The notes under the pieces were generated by a model. That model was not told where the DNA came from. It saw only the letters and a list, made by a program, of their open reading frames with translations, and ran no database searches. Both the position numbers and the translations under genes were made by a program. From JAOADN01 sp049323795 (lineage in GTDB: Bacteria; Pseudomonadota; Alphaproteobacteria; Rhodobacterales; Rhodobacteraceae): a stretch of 64,000 nucleotides of DNA. This document shows, piece by piece, positions 53,694-62,540 of the stretch (position 1 is the stretch's first letter; each line of letters starts with the position of its first letter). The DNA lies in contig JBMOOH010000034.1 in assembly GCA_049323795.1 (NCBI GenBank), forward strand, positions 40,224-104,223. Direction: 5' to 3'.

Positions 53694-53870
53694 ATGCTCG
53701 GATGGGCCGTTACCTTTCTGGTGATCGCGCTGATCGCCGCCGCGCTGGGGTTCACCGGCATTGCCGGAGCTTCCGCGGGCATCGCGCAGATCCTGTTCGT
53801 GGTCTTTATCGTGCTGTTCGTCATCGCCCTGATCGCGCGGGCGGTGCGTGGCGGCACGCCGCCGGTCTGA
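53694..53870 (+). CDS. DUF1328 (UPF0391, YtjA-like) membrane protein
   Basis: A 58-aa protein with two hydrophobic helices (about 2-20 and 27-48) in the order typical of DUF1328: MLGWAVTFLVIALIAAALGF, GIAGASAGIAQILF, then VLFVIALIARAVRG. The ribosome-binding site GGAGGAGGAG precedes the ATG. Many alphaproteobacteria carry such genes, often stress-induced. Its EcfG promoter supports this here. Biochemical role unknown. Confidence 0.9.
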   Translation: MLGWAVTFLVIALIAAALGFTGIAGASAGIAQILFVVFIVLFVIALIARAVRGGTPPV

Positions 53871-53883
53871 GAAGGGATGCGGA

Positions 53884-53905
53884 GGGGCGGAGCCCGCCCC
53901 CTTTC
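53884..53905 (+). terminator. Hairpin after the DUF1328 gene
   Basis: GGGGCGG (53884-53890) pairs with CCGCCCC (53894-53900), 3-nt loop, followed by CTTTCC. Confidence 0.55.
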
Positions 53906-54003
53906 CCCGAAGGGCGCGCGGCAGCGTCGCCGGCGCGGGTTCTGACCGCTTCGTGACTGCGCCCGGGGTCGCGCCGGGCGGGGGTTCAGGCTAGACTGTC
54001 CGC

Positions 54004-54615
54004 ATGTCGATGCGTGCCTTCCTGATCGTGGCAGCCCTTGCCGCGGCCCTTCCGGCCGCCGGACCTGCACGGGCCGAGAAGATCCCGCTCGAAACGCTGA
54101 GCGCCTACATCAACTCGATCGGGTCGGCCGAGACGAGCTTTCTGCAGACGAATTCCGACGGGACCGTCGCCGGGGGACGGCTGATCATCAAGCGGCCCTA
54201 TCGGATGCGGTTCGAGTACGGGCCCCCGGACATGACGCTGGTTCTGGCCAGCGCGGCGACCGTGGCGGTATACGACAGCAAGTCGAACGAGCCTCCGGCC
54301 CAGTATCCGCTGCGCCAGACCCCGCTCAACCTGATCCTCGGCAGCGATATCGACCTGACACGCGCGCGCATGGTCGTGGCATACGGCGAGGAGGGCGACT
54401 ACACCACCGTGACGGCCCAGGATCCCGACAACCCGGAATATGGCAGCATCAAGCTCTACTTCAGCAGCAATCCCGTCGCCCTGCGCGCGTGGGTGGTGAC
54501 CGACGACACCGGCAACCAGACGCGCGTGGCGCTCGGCGCGCTGATCACCGGCAGGGACTATCCGGGCCGGCTCTTCGACATCGCCGCCGAGACGGCCCGC
54601 CGCATGGGCCGGTGA
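54004..54615 (+). CDS. lolA: LolA-family outer-membrane lipoprotein carrier protein
   Basis: A 203-aa periplasmic protein with a signal peptide (1-24, ARA-E). The mature protein has the LolA half-barrel pattern: LSAYINSIGSAETSFLQTNSDGTVAGGRLIIKRPYRMRFEYGPP, later TPLNLIL and KLYFSSNPVALRAWVVTDDTGNQTRVAL. LolA shuttles lipoproteins from LolCDE to the outer membrane. Two close ATGs (54004 and 54010) are both possible starts. Confidence 0.88.
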   Translation: MSMRAFLIVAALAAALPAAGPARAEKIPLETLSAYINSIGSAETSFLQTNSDGTVAGGRLIIKRPYRMRFEYGPPDMTLVLASAATVAVYDSKSNEPPAQYPLRQTPLNLILGSDIDLTRARMVVAYGEEGDYTTVTAQDPDNPEYGSIKLYFSSNPVALRAWVVTDDTGNQTRVALGALITGRDYPGRLFDIAAETARRMGR

Positions 54616-54636
54616 GTAAGCCAGTGAGCGGGCCTA

Positions 54637-55215
54637 CTAGATCGCCCCGCACGAGATGAGCTGCATCTGGTACCGGTCGGCCCGCGCGGCCACCTCGTCT
54701 GCCACGCGCATGAGCCAGGCCTTTTCCCGGTAGCTTCCGGCGGCATAGCCGCGGCGGCCCTCGTGATAGGCCAGATACTGGTTGCGGGCATCGGACTTCG
54801 GGATGCCGAGCTGGCGTTCGGTCAGGTCCATGTACCAGCCCATGAAGTCTGTGGCGTCCTCGATCCGGTTGCGCCGGGCGCCCCAGCGGCCGGCGTCGGC
54901 CTGGTAGTCGTCCCAGGTCGAATCGATGGCCTGGCTGTAGCCGTAGGCCGAGCTCTGCCGTCCCATCGGGATGAAGCCCAGAACGAAGGTCCGCGAGGTC
55001 CTGGCGTTTCCGATGAACTTCGATTCCTGGTAGATCGTCGCCATCTGCACCGGGATCGGCACCCCCCAGCGCTGTTCGGTCTCCTGCATCGCGCGCAGGT
55101 ACTGCGGCCGCTCGGACACGATGGCGCAGGCGTTGTCGAGGTCGCGGGGCGCCGAGTACCTGCCTGCGCAGGATACCAACAGCAAGAGGACCGCGAAGCG
55201 GGCCAGTCTGCTCAT
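54637..55215 (-). CDS. Lipoprotein lytic transglycosylase (SLT domain)
   Basis: A 192-aa envelope protein. Residues 1-16 form a lipoprotein signal with lipobox LVSC (Cys16). The SLT-type catalytic Glu is Glu64 in MATIYQESKF; AYGYSQAIDSTWDDYQ and YLAYHEGRRGY are conserved fold segments. It would cleave peptidoglycan glycan strands at the outer membrane. I chose ATG 55215, where the signal peptide starts. Confidence 0.88.
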   Translation of the reverse strand: MSRLARFAVLLLLVSCAGRYSAPRDLDNACAIVSERPQYLRAMQETEQRWGVPIPVQMATIYQESKFIGNARTSRTFVLGFIPMGRQSSAYGYSQAIDSTWDDYQADAGRWGARRNRIEDATDFMGWYMDLTERQLGIPKSDARNQYLAYHEGRRGYAAGSYREKAWLMRVADEVAARADRYQMQLISCGAI

Positions 55216-55589
55216 ACTGCCTCTCGTTCGTCGTCTTTTCTTTTGCGGGAAGTCTATTGGAAACCGGGCGCGAGGGGAATCACAAACCTGCGGGACCGGC
55301 ACGCGCGCTCTCGGGGCAGCAGCGCGAGCGTGAGGGGCAGTGCGACGGCCGAGACGGGGGTGGACATGACGATGGGTCCCGCGACGCTTTCGGCATCGGC
55401 CCGGTATTTCTCGGCGGTCGAGCCCGCCCTTCACCCGGACGACGCCGGCCGCGGCCGGCGGGAACGCCGGCGCGACGATGGAAAGCACTGTGGGAACAAG
55501 GTCCACAGACTGTTTCCCTGCACATCCGCCAGAGGAATGGACAGCTTCGGGTGAAGGGATTACTAACCTTCACTGGGGGCTGCGGCGTC
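55216..55589. other. 374-bp divergent intergenic region upstream of hspQ
   Basis: It holds the promoters of the transglycosylase and hspQ genes. A T-rich tract lies at 55234-55247. An inverted repeat sits at 55551-55573. In-frame codons upstream of hspQ show no family homology and I see no supported gene. Confidence 0.55.
55551..55573. promoter_or_regulatory. Inverted repeat just upstream of hspQ
   Basis: GTGAAGG (55551-55557) and CCTTCAC (55567-55573), 9-bp spacer, ending 16 bp before the hspQ ATG. It could be an operator or leader hairpin; the heat-shock CIRCE element also has a 9-bp spacer but a different sequence. Confidence 0.4.
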
Positions 55590-55916
55590 ATGCTTAAGAC
55601 GAATGCGAAGTATCATCTCGGCCAGATCGTGCGCCACAGGAAGCATCCCTTCCGCGGCGTCGTATTCGATGTGGACGCGATGTTCTCGAACACGGACGAA
55701 TGGTACGATGCCATTCCCGAGGAGAGCAGGCCGTCCAAGGACCAGCCGTTCTACCACCTGCTCGCCGAGAACGACCAGAGCTACTACGTGGCCTATGTGT
55801 CCGAGCAGAACCTGGTTCCCGACTACACGGGCGAGCCCGTCGATCACCCCGACCTGCCCGATCTGTTCGGCGATTTCGAGGACGGTCGCTATCCGCTCCA
55901 TTTCCAGCTGAACTGA
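55590..55916 (+). CDS. hspQ: Heat shock protein HspQ
   Basis: A 108-aa protein of the HspQ (YccV-like, hemimethylated-DNA-binding) family: KYHLGQIVRHRKHPFRGVVFDVDAMFSNTDEWYD, then QPFYHLLAENDQSYYVAYVSEQNLVPD. HspQ is a heat-induced specificity factor for Lon and affects DnaA stability in enterobacteria. ATG 55590 starts the homologous region and follows GGGGGCTG. Confidence 0.93.
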   Translation: MLKTNAKYHLGQIVRHRKHPFRGVVFDVDAMFSNTDEWYDAIPEESRPSKDQPFYHLLAENDQSYYVAYVSEQNLVPDYTGEPVDHPDLPDLFGDFEDGRYPLHFQLN

Positions 55917-55984
55917 GCCGGACCGGCGGTCGCGGAGCGCTCGCGGGGCGGTCCCGGGGCGCGGGCGCGCGCCTCCGGACCCGC

Positions 55985-57562
55985 TCAGTAGCCCAGCGCA
56001 CAGCCGTCCTTGCGGGGGTCGGACCCCGCGATCAGGATGCCCGAGGGGTCCATGAGGATCGCCTGCGCCCCTCCGATCGGGCCTTCGGGGTCGCGGACGT
56101 CATGGCCGCGAGACGCAAGCTCTGCCCGCACCCTGTCGGAATAGCCGCGCTCCACTGCCAGAATGCCGGCCTCGGGGAAGCAGCGCGGGCCGTCGATCGC
56201 CTCCTGCGGGTCCATCCCGTAGGTCAGGAGGTTCGCGACCAGCCGCGCATGTCCGTTTGCCTGATACTGGCCGCCCATCACGCCGAAAGGCATCACGACC
56301 CTGCCGTCGCGCCGCAGCATCGCCGGAATGATCGTGTGCATGGGCCGCTTGCCGCCCGCGGCCTCGTTCGGGTGGCCCTCGGCCAGCGTGAAGCCGGCCC
56401 CCCGGTTCTGAAGCGCGATGCCGAACCTCGGGCTGGCGATGCCCGATCCGAAGCTGTGGAAGACCGAATAGATCAGCGACACCGCCATGCGGTCGGCATC
56501 GACCACGGTGATGAGGACCGTGTCGCAGTGGACGGCCCCGGCGCCCGGCGGGGGCATGGGCATGGCCCGCTTCGGGTCGATCAGTGCCGCAAGGCGGTCG
56601 GCGGTGGATTGTGACAGCATGTGATCGAGGCGCGTCATGTGCGCGGGATCGGCGACTAGGCGGTTGCGGGCGTCGTAGGCAAGCTTCGCAGCCTCGGCCT
56701 CGACATGGGCGCGGTCGGCCCCGAACGGCTCCATCGCCGAGAGGTCGAAGTTCTTGAGGATGTTGAGCAGGAGGAGCGCGGTCACGCCCTGTCCGTTCGG
56801 CCCGTGTTCAAGCACCTCGTGGCCGCAGAAACCGGCGCCGACCGGCTCGCCCCAGGACGCCTCGGTCCGGGCAAAGTCGTCGGGCATGTGGGTCCCGCCG
56901 AGCGCGGTCAGGGCGGCCAGCATGTCTTCGGCCACCTCGCCCGTATAGAAGGCGTCGCGGCCATCTTTGGCGATCCGGCGCAGGACATCGGCCTGGCCGG
57001 GCGCGCGGAAGATGTCTCCCGCCACGAGGGGCTTGCCATCCCTCGCGAAGTGGCGGCGCGCGTCGGGCGTCATCCGCCCCACCTCGTCGGCCCAGTCGAA
57101 GGCAACGCGCGGCGCGACCGGAATGCCCTCGTCGGCATAGCGGATCGCCGGGGCGAGGCTGTCCGCCAGGCCCTGCCGGCCGAAGCGCTCCGACAGGCGG
57201 CAGAAGGCATCGACCGCGCCGGGAATGGTGACGGCATGGGCGGACTCGGTCGGGATCGCCGACAGGCCCCGGGCCCGGAGCGCGGCGGCGGACAGGCCCT
57301 GCGGCGCCCGTCCCGACCCGTTGAGCGAGACGACCCGCTCGTCTCCGGCCGGCTTCACCAGGGCGAACAGGTCGCCGCCGATGCCGGTGCTCTGCGGCTC
57401 GGCAAAGCCGAGGAGCACGGCCCCGGCGATGGCCGCATCCACGGCATTTCCCCCGTCCTCCAGGATGCGGAGCGCCGTGCGCGCCGCAAGGGGATGCGAT
57501 GTCGCCACCATGCCCTTCGTTGCAAGCGTCGGCGAACGGCCGGGCAACTGGAAATCGCGCAA
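55985..57562 (-). CDS. Gamma-glutamyltransferase-family hydrolase (YwrD-like)
   Basis: A 525-aa Ntn-hydrolase precursor that should self-cleave before Thr348 (HCDTVLITVVD) into large and small subunits. GNAVDAAIAGAVLLGFAEPQSTGIGGDLF is the conserved N-terminal block. The usual TTHxS motif is TVLIT here, as in YwrD-like cytoplasmic enzymes, and there is no signal peptide. The start is a TTG at 57560-57562 with AGGAGGG six bases upstream. It lies 13 bp after the EamA gene in the same operon. Substrate uncertain: glutathione-like gamma-glutamyl compounds or a lactam. Confidence 0.88.
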   Translation of the reverse strand: MRDFQLPGRSPTLATKGMVATSHPLAARTALRILEDGGNAVDAAIAGAVLLGFAEPQSTGIGGDLFALVKPAGDERVVSLNGSGRAPQGLSAAALRARGLSAIPTESAHAVTIPGAVDAFCRLSERFGRQGLADSLAPAIRYADEGIPVAPRVAFDWADEVGRMTPDARRHFARDGKPLVAGDIFRAPGQADVLRRIAKDGRDAFYTGEVAEDMLAALTALGGTHMPDDFARTEASWGEPVGAGFCGHEVLEHGPNGQGVTALLLLNILKNFDLSAMEPFGADRAHVEAEAAKLAYDARNRLVADPAHMTRLDHMLSQSTADRLAALIDPKRAMPMPPPGAGAVHCDTVLITVVDADRMAVSLIYSVFHSFGSGIASPRFGIALQNRGAGFTLAEGHPNEAAGGKRPMHTIIPAMLRRDGRVVMPFGVMGGQYQANGHARLVANLLTYGMDPQEAIDGPRCFPEAGILAVERGYSDRVRAELASRGHDVRDPEGPIGGAQAILMDPSGILIAGSDPRKDGCALGY

Positions 57563-57575
57563 GGATCCCTCCTGA

Positions 57576-58544
57576 TCAGCCGCGTGAGGATAGGTCGCGC
57601 GCCGGGGAAGGGAAAGGGGACGGGGGAACCGCCGCCGCGGCGCGTTCGTCGCCCCCTGCGGCCGGGTCGGTGCGCGGCGCCGCCCGCGACACCTGGACGG
57701 CAAGGATCCCGGCCATGACGATCGCCACCCCGGCGATGTCCGTCGCCCGCAGCGGTTCGCCGAGCAGCGCCCAGGCGATGCCAACTCCGAAGAAGGGATT
57801 CAGGAAATGGAAGGTTGCCGCGCGCACCGGCCCGATCCGGTTCACGAGACGGAACCAGACCCAGGTGGCGAAGAGGCCGGGCACCAGCGTCGTGTAGGCG
57901 AAGGCGGCGGCGAGTCGCGGCGTCCAGTTCACGCTCCAGGTCTCGGTGACGGCCGATACGGCCCCGAGGGCGGCGGCACCGACGAACATCTGGAGCCCGA
58001 CGATCATCAGGACGTTTCCGCCTGCCCCGGTTCCCCCGACCGTCAGCGTGGCGATGGCCAGCGCCGTCGCGCCCAGCCCGCAGAGCAGAAGCCCCGGGAT
58101 GTCCGGCCCGGCGTCCGCGCCGACCCTGCTGCCCGTGATGACCGCGACGCCCGCCAGACCCGCGGCCAGGCCGAGCCACCCGAGCGGGCGCATCCTGTCG
58201 CCCCGGAAGGCCCAGCCGAGCGCCGCCACGAGGATCGGCATCAGCGAGGCGATGATCGAGGCGAGCCCCGCCTCGACCCGCTGCATGGCCACGAAGTTCA
58301 GTCCGAGATAGAGCGCGTTCTGGCAGAACCCGAACACCGCGACGGCGCGCCACTGCCGGGCGGTGAGGATCCAGGACTGGCCGATGGCGCGGGCGATCCC
58401 GACGCCGATCAGCCCGGAAACCAGGAACCGGAGCGAGAGCGCGGCGAGCGGCGGCGCATCCGCGACGATCATCCGTGCCGAGGTGAAGGCCGAGGACCAC
58501 ATGAGCACGAAGCCAAGGCCCATGAACATGGCGCGGAGGTCCAT
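57576..58544 (-). CDS. EamA/DMT superfamily transporter
   Basis: A 322-aa inner-membrane exporter with ten predicted helices in two EamA repeats (about 5-140 and 155-290). GFVLMWSSAFTSARMIVADAPPLAALSLRFLVSGLI is the typical first-repeat pattern. Such proteins export amino acids or metabolites. It is co-transcribed with the GGT-like gene, so substrate and product might be linked, which is inference only. Confidence 0.88.
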   Translation of the reverse strand: MDLRAMFMGLGFVLMWSSAFTSARMIVADAPPLAALSLRFLVSGLIGVGIARAIGQSWILTARQWRAVAVFGFCQNALYLGLNFVAMQRVEAGLASIIASLMPILVAALGWAFRGDRMRPLGWLGLAAGLAGVAVITGSRVGADAGPDIPGLLLCGLGATALAIATLTVGGTGAGGNVLMIVGLQMFVGAAALGAVSAVTETWSVNWTPRLAAAFAYTTLVPGLFATWVWFRLVNRIGPVRAATFHFLNPFFGVGIAWALLGEPLRATDIAGVAIVMAGILAVQVSRAAPRTDPAAGGDERAAAAVPPSPFPSPARDLSSRG

Positions 58545-58652
58545 AATCCGTCCTTCGAGAGGTGTGTCAGGGGCCCTTCATGCCCCGCGGCCGGCCGCGC
58601 CTCAAGGGCGGGGGCGACGACGGCGACGCCCCCCTGCCCTCCGGGACGCGGA

Positions 58653-58673
58653 AGGCCGCCCGCAGGGCGGCCC
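58653..58673 (-). terminator. Hairpin after the HU gene
   Basis: GGCCGCCC (58654-58661) pairs with GGGCGGCC (58665-58672), 3-nt loop, about 40 bp downstream of the HU stop on the minus strand. Confidence 0.5.
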
Positions 58674-58711
58674 TCGAACATGTCGGGCATCCGGTCCGGT
58701 CGCGGCTCCGG

Positions 58712-58999
58712 TCAGCCGTTCACGCTTTCCTTGAGCGCCTTGGCCACGGACATCTTCACGACCTTGTCCGCCGGCTTCTTGATCAGTTCGTTGGTTGCGG
58801 GATTGCGGACCTGACGCTCGGGCCGCGACCGGCAGACGATCTTGCCGATCCCCGGCAGCGTCACCGCTCCGCCCGACCTGACGGTCGCGGCCACCACTTC
58901 GGCAATCCCGTCGAGCGCCTTGGCGGCGGCCTTCTTGTCGGAACCCATCGCCTCGGCAAGGGCGGACACCAGCTGGCTCTTCGTCATCGGTTTGGACAT
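58712..58999 (-). CDS. hup: HU-family DNA-binding protein
   Basis: A 95-aa nucleoid protein: MTKSQLVSALAEAMGSDKKAAAKALDGIAEVVAATVRSGGAVTLPGIGKIVCRSRPERQVRNPATNELIK contains the helical dimerisation part and the beta-arm, whose RNPATNE tip is the HU/IHF signature. It packages and bends DNA without strong sequence specificity. The arm is typical of HU rather than IHF. Confidence 0.94.
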   Translation of the reverse strand: MSKPMTKSQLVSALAEAMGSDKKAAAKALDGIAEVVAATVRSGGAVTLPGIGKIVCRSRPERQVRNPATNELIKKPADKVVKMSVAKALKESVNG

Positions 59000-59135
59000 G
59001 TGGTCTCGTCTCCTCGTATGCCCCCGTCATTTTGATGGGCATTCCTGCCATTAAGCGCCATGTTGCCGAGAAACACAACCCATAGTGTTCGACGCCATGC
59101 CGAGCAAAACGGGCGGTGATGCGTCCTGCGGGGAC

Positions 59136-60620
59136 TCACAGGAAGGCGGTTTCCTCGAAGCTGCGGAGCTTGCGGGAGTGGATGCGGTCGAGCGGCATCT
59201 CGCGGATGCGCTCCATGGCGCGGACGCCGATCAGGAGGTGGCGGCTCACCTGCGTGCGGTAGAACTCGGTCGCCATGCCGGGGAGCTTCAGTTCGCCGTG
59301 GAGGGGCTTGTCCGAGACGCAGAGGAGCGTGCCGTAGGGGACGCGGAAGCGGAAGCCGTTCGCCGCGATGGTGGCCGACTCCATGTCGAGCGCGACGGCG
59401 CGGGACTGGCTGAGGCGCTTGACCGGTCCGGTCTGGTCGCGAAGCTCCCAGTTGCGGTTGTCGACGGTCGCCACGGTGCCGGTGCGCATGATGCGCTTCA
59501 GCTCGAACCCGTCGAGCCGGGTGACTTCGGCCACCGCCTCCTGAAGGGCGATCTGGATTTCCGCGAGCGCGGGGATCGGCACCCAGACGGGAAGGTCGTC
59601 GTCGAGAACCTTGTCCTCGCGCAGGTAGGCATGCGCGAGGACGAAGTCGCCCAGGGACTGCGAGTTCCTGAGCCCCGCGCAGTGGCCGACCATGAGCCAT
59701 GCATGGGGGCGCAGGACGGCGATGTGGTCGGTCGCGGTCTTCGCGTTCGACGGGCCGACCCCGATGTTGACGAGCGTGATCCCCGCCCCGCCCCGCCGCT
59801 TCAGGTGGTAGCTCGGCATCTGCGGCATCTTCGGCAGATGCGGGATGGCAGCGCCGGGGTCGGCGATCTCGATGTTCCCCGGCGCGACGAAGGCCGTGTA
59901 GCCGGACGACGGGTCGGCGAGCGCGGCCCGGGCGAGCGCCTCGAACTCGTCGACGTAGAACTGGTAGTTGGTGAAGAGGACGTGGTTCTGGAAATGGTCC
60001 GCGTTCGTCGCCGTGTAATGGGCGAGGCGGGCGAGCGAGTAGTCGATGCGCTGCGCGGTGAAGGGGGCGAGGTGCCAGGACCCGTCGGGGTTCGGGCCGG
60101 CGGTGCCGTTCACGATGTCGTCGTTGGTGGTGGCGAGGTCCGGCACGTCGAACACGTCGCGGAGGGGGAAGTCGAGCACGCCCTCCTGCGGGACCGAGAT
60201 GCCGGGATTCGACTGCATCGCGAAGTGGATCGGGATCGGCGTGGCCGAGGGGCCGACGATGACGGGGACACCGTGGTTCTCGATCAGAAGGCCGAGCTGC
60301 TGGACGAGGTAGTTCCGGAAGAGGTCGGGCCGGGTGATGGTGGCCGTGTAGGTGCCCGGCACGGCGACGTGGCCGAAGCTGAGGCGGCTGTCGGTTTTCG
60401 CGTGGCTCGTCGTGGTGATGCGCACCTCGGGGTAGAAGGCGCGGATCGGGCGGGCCGGGCGGCCGTTCCGCAGGACATCGGTGAAGGCGTCGATGAGGAA
60501 GCGGGTCGCCTGGATATAGAGCGCCTCGAGCCGGGCGACGGCGGCCTCGGGGTCGGTGAAGGCCTGCGCGGCGGGGGCGGGGGGGCTCAGGACGACGAGC
60601 GAGGGATCGGGCGCGTTCAT
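59136..60620 (-). CDS. amn: AMP nucleosidase
   Basis: A 494-aa enzyme that hydrolyses AMP to adenine and ribose-5-phosphate. The N-terminal regulatory domain (about 1-190) and C-terminal nucleoside-phosphorylase-fold domain are both present. HYTATNADHFQNHVLFTNYQFYVDEF, NIGVGPSNAKTATDHIAVLRPHAWLMVGHCAGLR and ALDMESATIAANGFRFRVPYGTLLCVSDKPLHGELKLPGMA are Amn signatures. Its ATG overlaps the adeC stop, so adenine formed here can pass to or from adenine deaminase metabolism. Confidence 0.95.
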   Translation of the reverse strand: MNAPDPSLVVLSPPAPAAQAFTDPEAAVARLEALYIQATRFLIDAFTDVLRNGRPARPIRAFYPEVRITTTSHAKTDSRLSFGHVAVPGTYTATITRPDLFRNYLVQQLGLLIENHGVPVIVGPSATPIPIHFAMQSNPGISVPQEGVLDFPLRDVFDVPDLATTNDDIVNGTAGPNPDGSWHLAPFTAQRIDYSLARLAHYTATNADHFQNHVLFTNYQFYVDEFEALARAALADPSSGYTAFVAPGNIEIADPGAAIPHLPKMPQMPSYHLKRRGGAGITLVNIGVGPSNAKTATDHIAVLRPHAWLMVGHCAGLRNSQSLGDFVLAHAYLREDKVLDDDLPVWVPIPALAEIQIALQEAVAEVTRLDGFELKRIMRTGTVATVDNRNWELRDQTGPVKRLSQSRAVALDMESATIAANGFRFRVPYGTLLCVSDKPLHGELKLPGMATEFYRTQVSRHLLIGVRAMERIREMPLDRIHSRKLRSFEETAFL

Positions 60621-62422
60621 GCGAAGAGGTCCGTGAGTTCGAAGCGCGTGACATCGACGAGGCCAAGGTCGCTGATGCGCAGTTCGGGGATGACGACGAG
60701 CGCCAGCAGCGAATGCTGCATGAAGGCGTTGTTGAGGGTACAGCCGCAGCGGCCCATCGCGGCGACCATGCGGGTCGCTGCGGCGGCAACCTCGGCGGCC
60801 GGGCGGTCGGACATCAGGCCCGCGACGGGCAGGGGGACGCAGGCGATCTCGGCCCCGTCCTTCCAGACGGTGACGCCGCCGCCGACCTCGGTCAGGCGGT
60901 TGACGGCGCGGGCCATGTGGCCCCGGTCGGTGCCGACGGCGATGACGTGGTGGCTGTCATGCGCGACGGTCGAGGCGATGGCCATCCGGCCCCGGTAGCC
61001 GAAGCCGTGGACGAAGGCGTTGACGACCTTGCCGGTGCCCCGGTGACGTTCGACGAGCGCGATCTGGGCGATGCCCCGGGCCTCGTCGGGCCCGACGAGG
61101 CCGTCCGCCACGGTCAGCTCGGCGGTGAGGGCGCGGGTGGGCGCCTGGTTCTCGACCACGCCGATGACGCGCGCGCGGACCCTGGAGGCGCCCTTCGGGG
61201 CGGGGATCTCGAAGTCCTTCGCCGTGAGCGTCCGCCCGATGCGGACGGTCTGCCGAGCGCTGTCGGGCCAGTCGTAATGCGGGCAGGCAACGGTCAGCCT
61301 GCCGTCCTTCGCCACCGTCCGCCCCCGCGCGATCACCTGTTCGACGGGGAGTGTCACAAGGTCCGAGGTCAGGATCATGTCGGCCCGCCGCCCGGGCGCG
61401 ATGGAGCCGAGCTCGCGCTCGAGCCCGAAATGCGTGGCGGTGTTGATCGTCGCCATCTGGAGCGCCACGACCGGGTCGCAGCCGCAGGCGATGGCATGGC
61501 GGACGACGCGGTTCATGTGGCCGTCGTTGACCAGGGTGCCGGAATGGCAGTCGTCGGTGCAGAGGACGAAGTTCCGCGGGTCGAGGCCCTTTTCGGTGAT
61601 CGCGGTGATCTGCCGCTCGACATCGTGCCACGCCGACCCCAGCCGCAGCATCGCCCGCATGCCCATACGGACGCGGGCGACGGCGTCGGCCTCGGACGTG
61701 CCTTCGTGGTCGTCCGCCGGCCCGCCCGCGACATAGGCGCGGAACGGCGCGCCGAGGTCGGGGCTGGCGTAGTGGCCGCCGACCGTCCTGCCGGCGCGCT
61801 GGGTCGCCGCGATCTCCTCCAGCATCTGCTGGCTGCCCGCGACGACGCCGGGGAAGTTCATCATCTCGCCGAGACCGATGATGCCGGGCCAGCGCATCGC
61901 CTCCGCCACGTCGTCGGGTCCGATCTCGAACCCCGTCGTTTCCAGCCCCGGCGCGGAAGGCGCGCAGGAGGGCATCTGGGTGAAGATGTTCACCGGCTGA
62001 AGCGCGGCCTCGTCATGCATCATCCGCACGCCCGGCAGGCCGAGGACGTTCGCGATCTCGTGCGGGTCGTGGAACATCGTCGTGGTGCCGTGGGGGATCA
62101 CGGCGGCGGCGAATTCGGCGGGGGTGAGCATCCCGCTTTCAATGTGCATGTGCCCGTCGCAGAGGCCGGGGATCATGTGCCGGCCCCGGGCCTCGATCAC
62201 CTCGGTGTCGGGGCCGATGCTGGCCGAGAGGTCGGCCGCGATGGCGGCGAAGCGGCCTTCGGCGATGGCGATGTCGTGGTGGGGCAGGATCTCGCGGGTG
62301 TGGACGTTCACCCAGGTGCCGCCGCGGATGACGGTATCGGCGGGGGTGCGGCCCGCCGCGACGGAGACGAGGCGCGGGGCACTGTCGGCCCAGGAGCGGA
62401 AAGGAAGGGGCGGCTGCTTCAT
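60617..62422 (-). CDS. adeC: Adenine deaminase
   Basis: A 601-aa amidohydrolase that converts adenine to hypoxanthine. Metal-binding motifs GHMHIESGM (near 90-98) and CTDDCH (near 290), and the PHGTTTMFHDPHEIANVLG block, are AdeC hallmarks. ATG 62422 (MKQPPLPFRSW) was chosen; the in-frame extension upstream lies in a hairpin-rich intergenic stretch. First gene of the adeC-amn operon, giving a route AMP to adenine to hypoxanthine. Confidence 0.94.
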   Translation of the reverse strand: MKQPPLPFRSWADSAPRLVSVAAGRTPADTVIRGGTWVNVHTREILPHHDIAIAEGRFAAIAADLSASIGPDTEVIEARGRHMIPGLCDGHMHIESGMLTPAEFAAAVIPHGTTTMFHDPHEIANVLGLPGVRMMHDEAALQPVNIFTQMPSCAPSAPGLETTGFEIGPDDVAEAMRWPGIIGLGEMMNFPGVVAGSQQMLEEIAATQRAGRTVGGHYASPDLGAPFRAYVAGGPADDHEGTSEADAVARVRMGMRAMLRLGSAWHDVERQITAITEKGLDPRNFVLCTDDCHSGTLVNDGHMNRVVRHAIACGCDPVVALQMATINTATHFGLERELGSIAPGRRADMILTSDLVTLPVEQVIARGRTVAKDGRLTVACPHYDWPDSARQTVRIGRTLTAKDFEIPAPKGASRVRARVIGVVENQAPTRALTAELTVADGLVGPDEARGIAQIALVERHRGTGKVVNAFVHGFGYRGRMAIASTVAHDSHHVIAVGTDRGHMARAVNRLTEVGGGVTVWKDGAEIACVPLPVAGLMSDRPAAEVAAAATRMVAAMGRCGCTLNNAFMQHSLLALVVIPELRISDLGLVDVTRFELTDLFA

Positions 62423-62513
62423 GCCGGATTCTCGCGCATCGGGGAACGGCGCGCAAGGTGGCATCCCCGACCCCGGCCTTCTACCGGCGGGAGAGGGAGC
62501 CACCCATCCGCGG

Positions 62514-62540
62514 CCCTTCCCTCGACCCGCCGGGGAAGGG
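62514..62540 (-). terminator. Hairpin after the sulfotransferase-like gene
   Basis: CCCTTCCC (62514-62521) pairs with GGGAAGGG (62533-62540), 11-nt loop, shortly after the stop of the minus-strand gene at 62558. Nearby GGCGGGAGAGGG (62487-62498) repeats the theme, so this may be part of a dispersed extragenic repeat. Confidence 0.45.

Noticed and set aside
55461..55520. GGAAC sequences upstream of hspQ as possible EcfG promoters
   Set aside because: Neither GGAAC at 55461 nor that at 55493 has CGTT at 16-17 bp; the best match is GTTT at the wrong distance.
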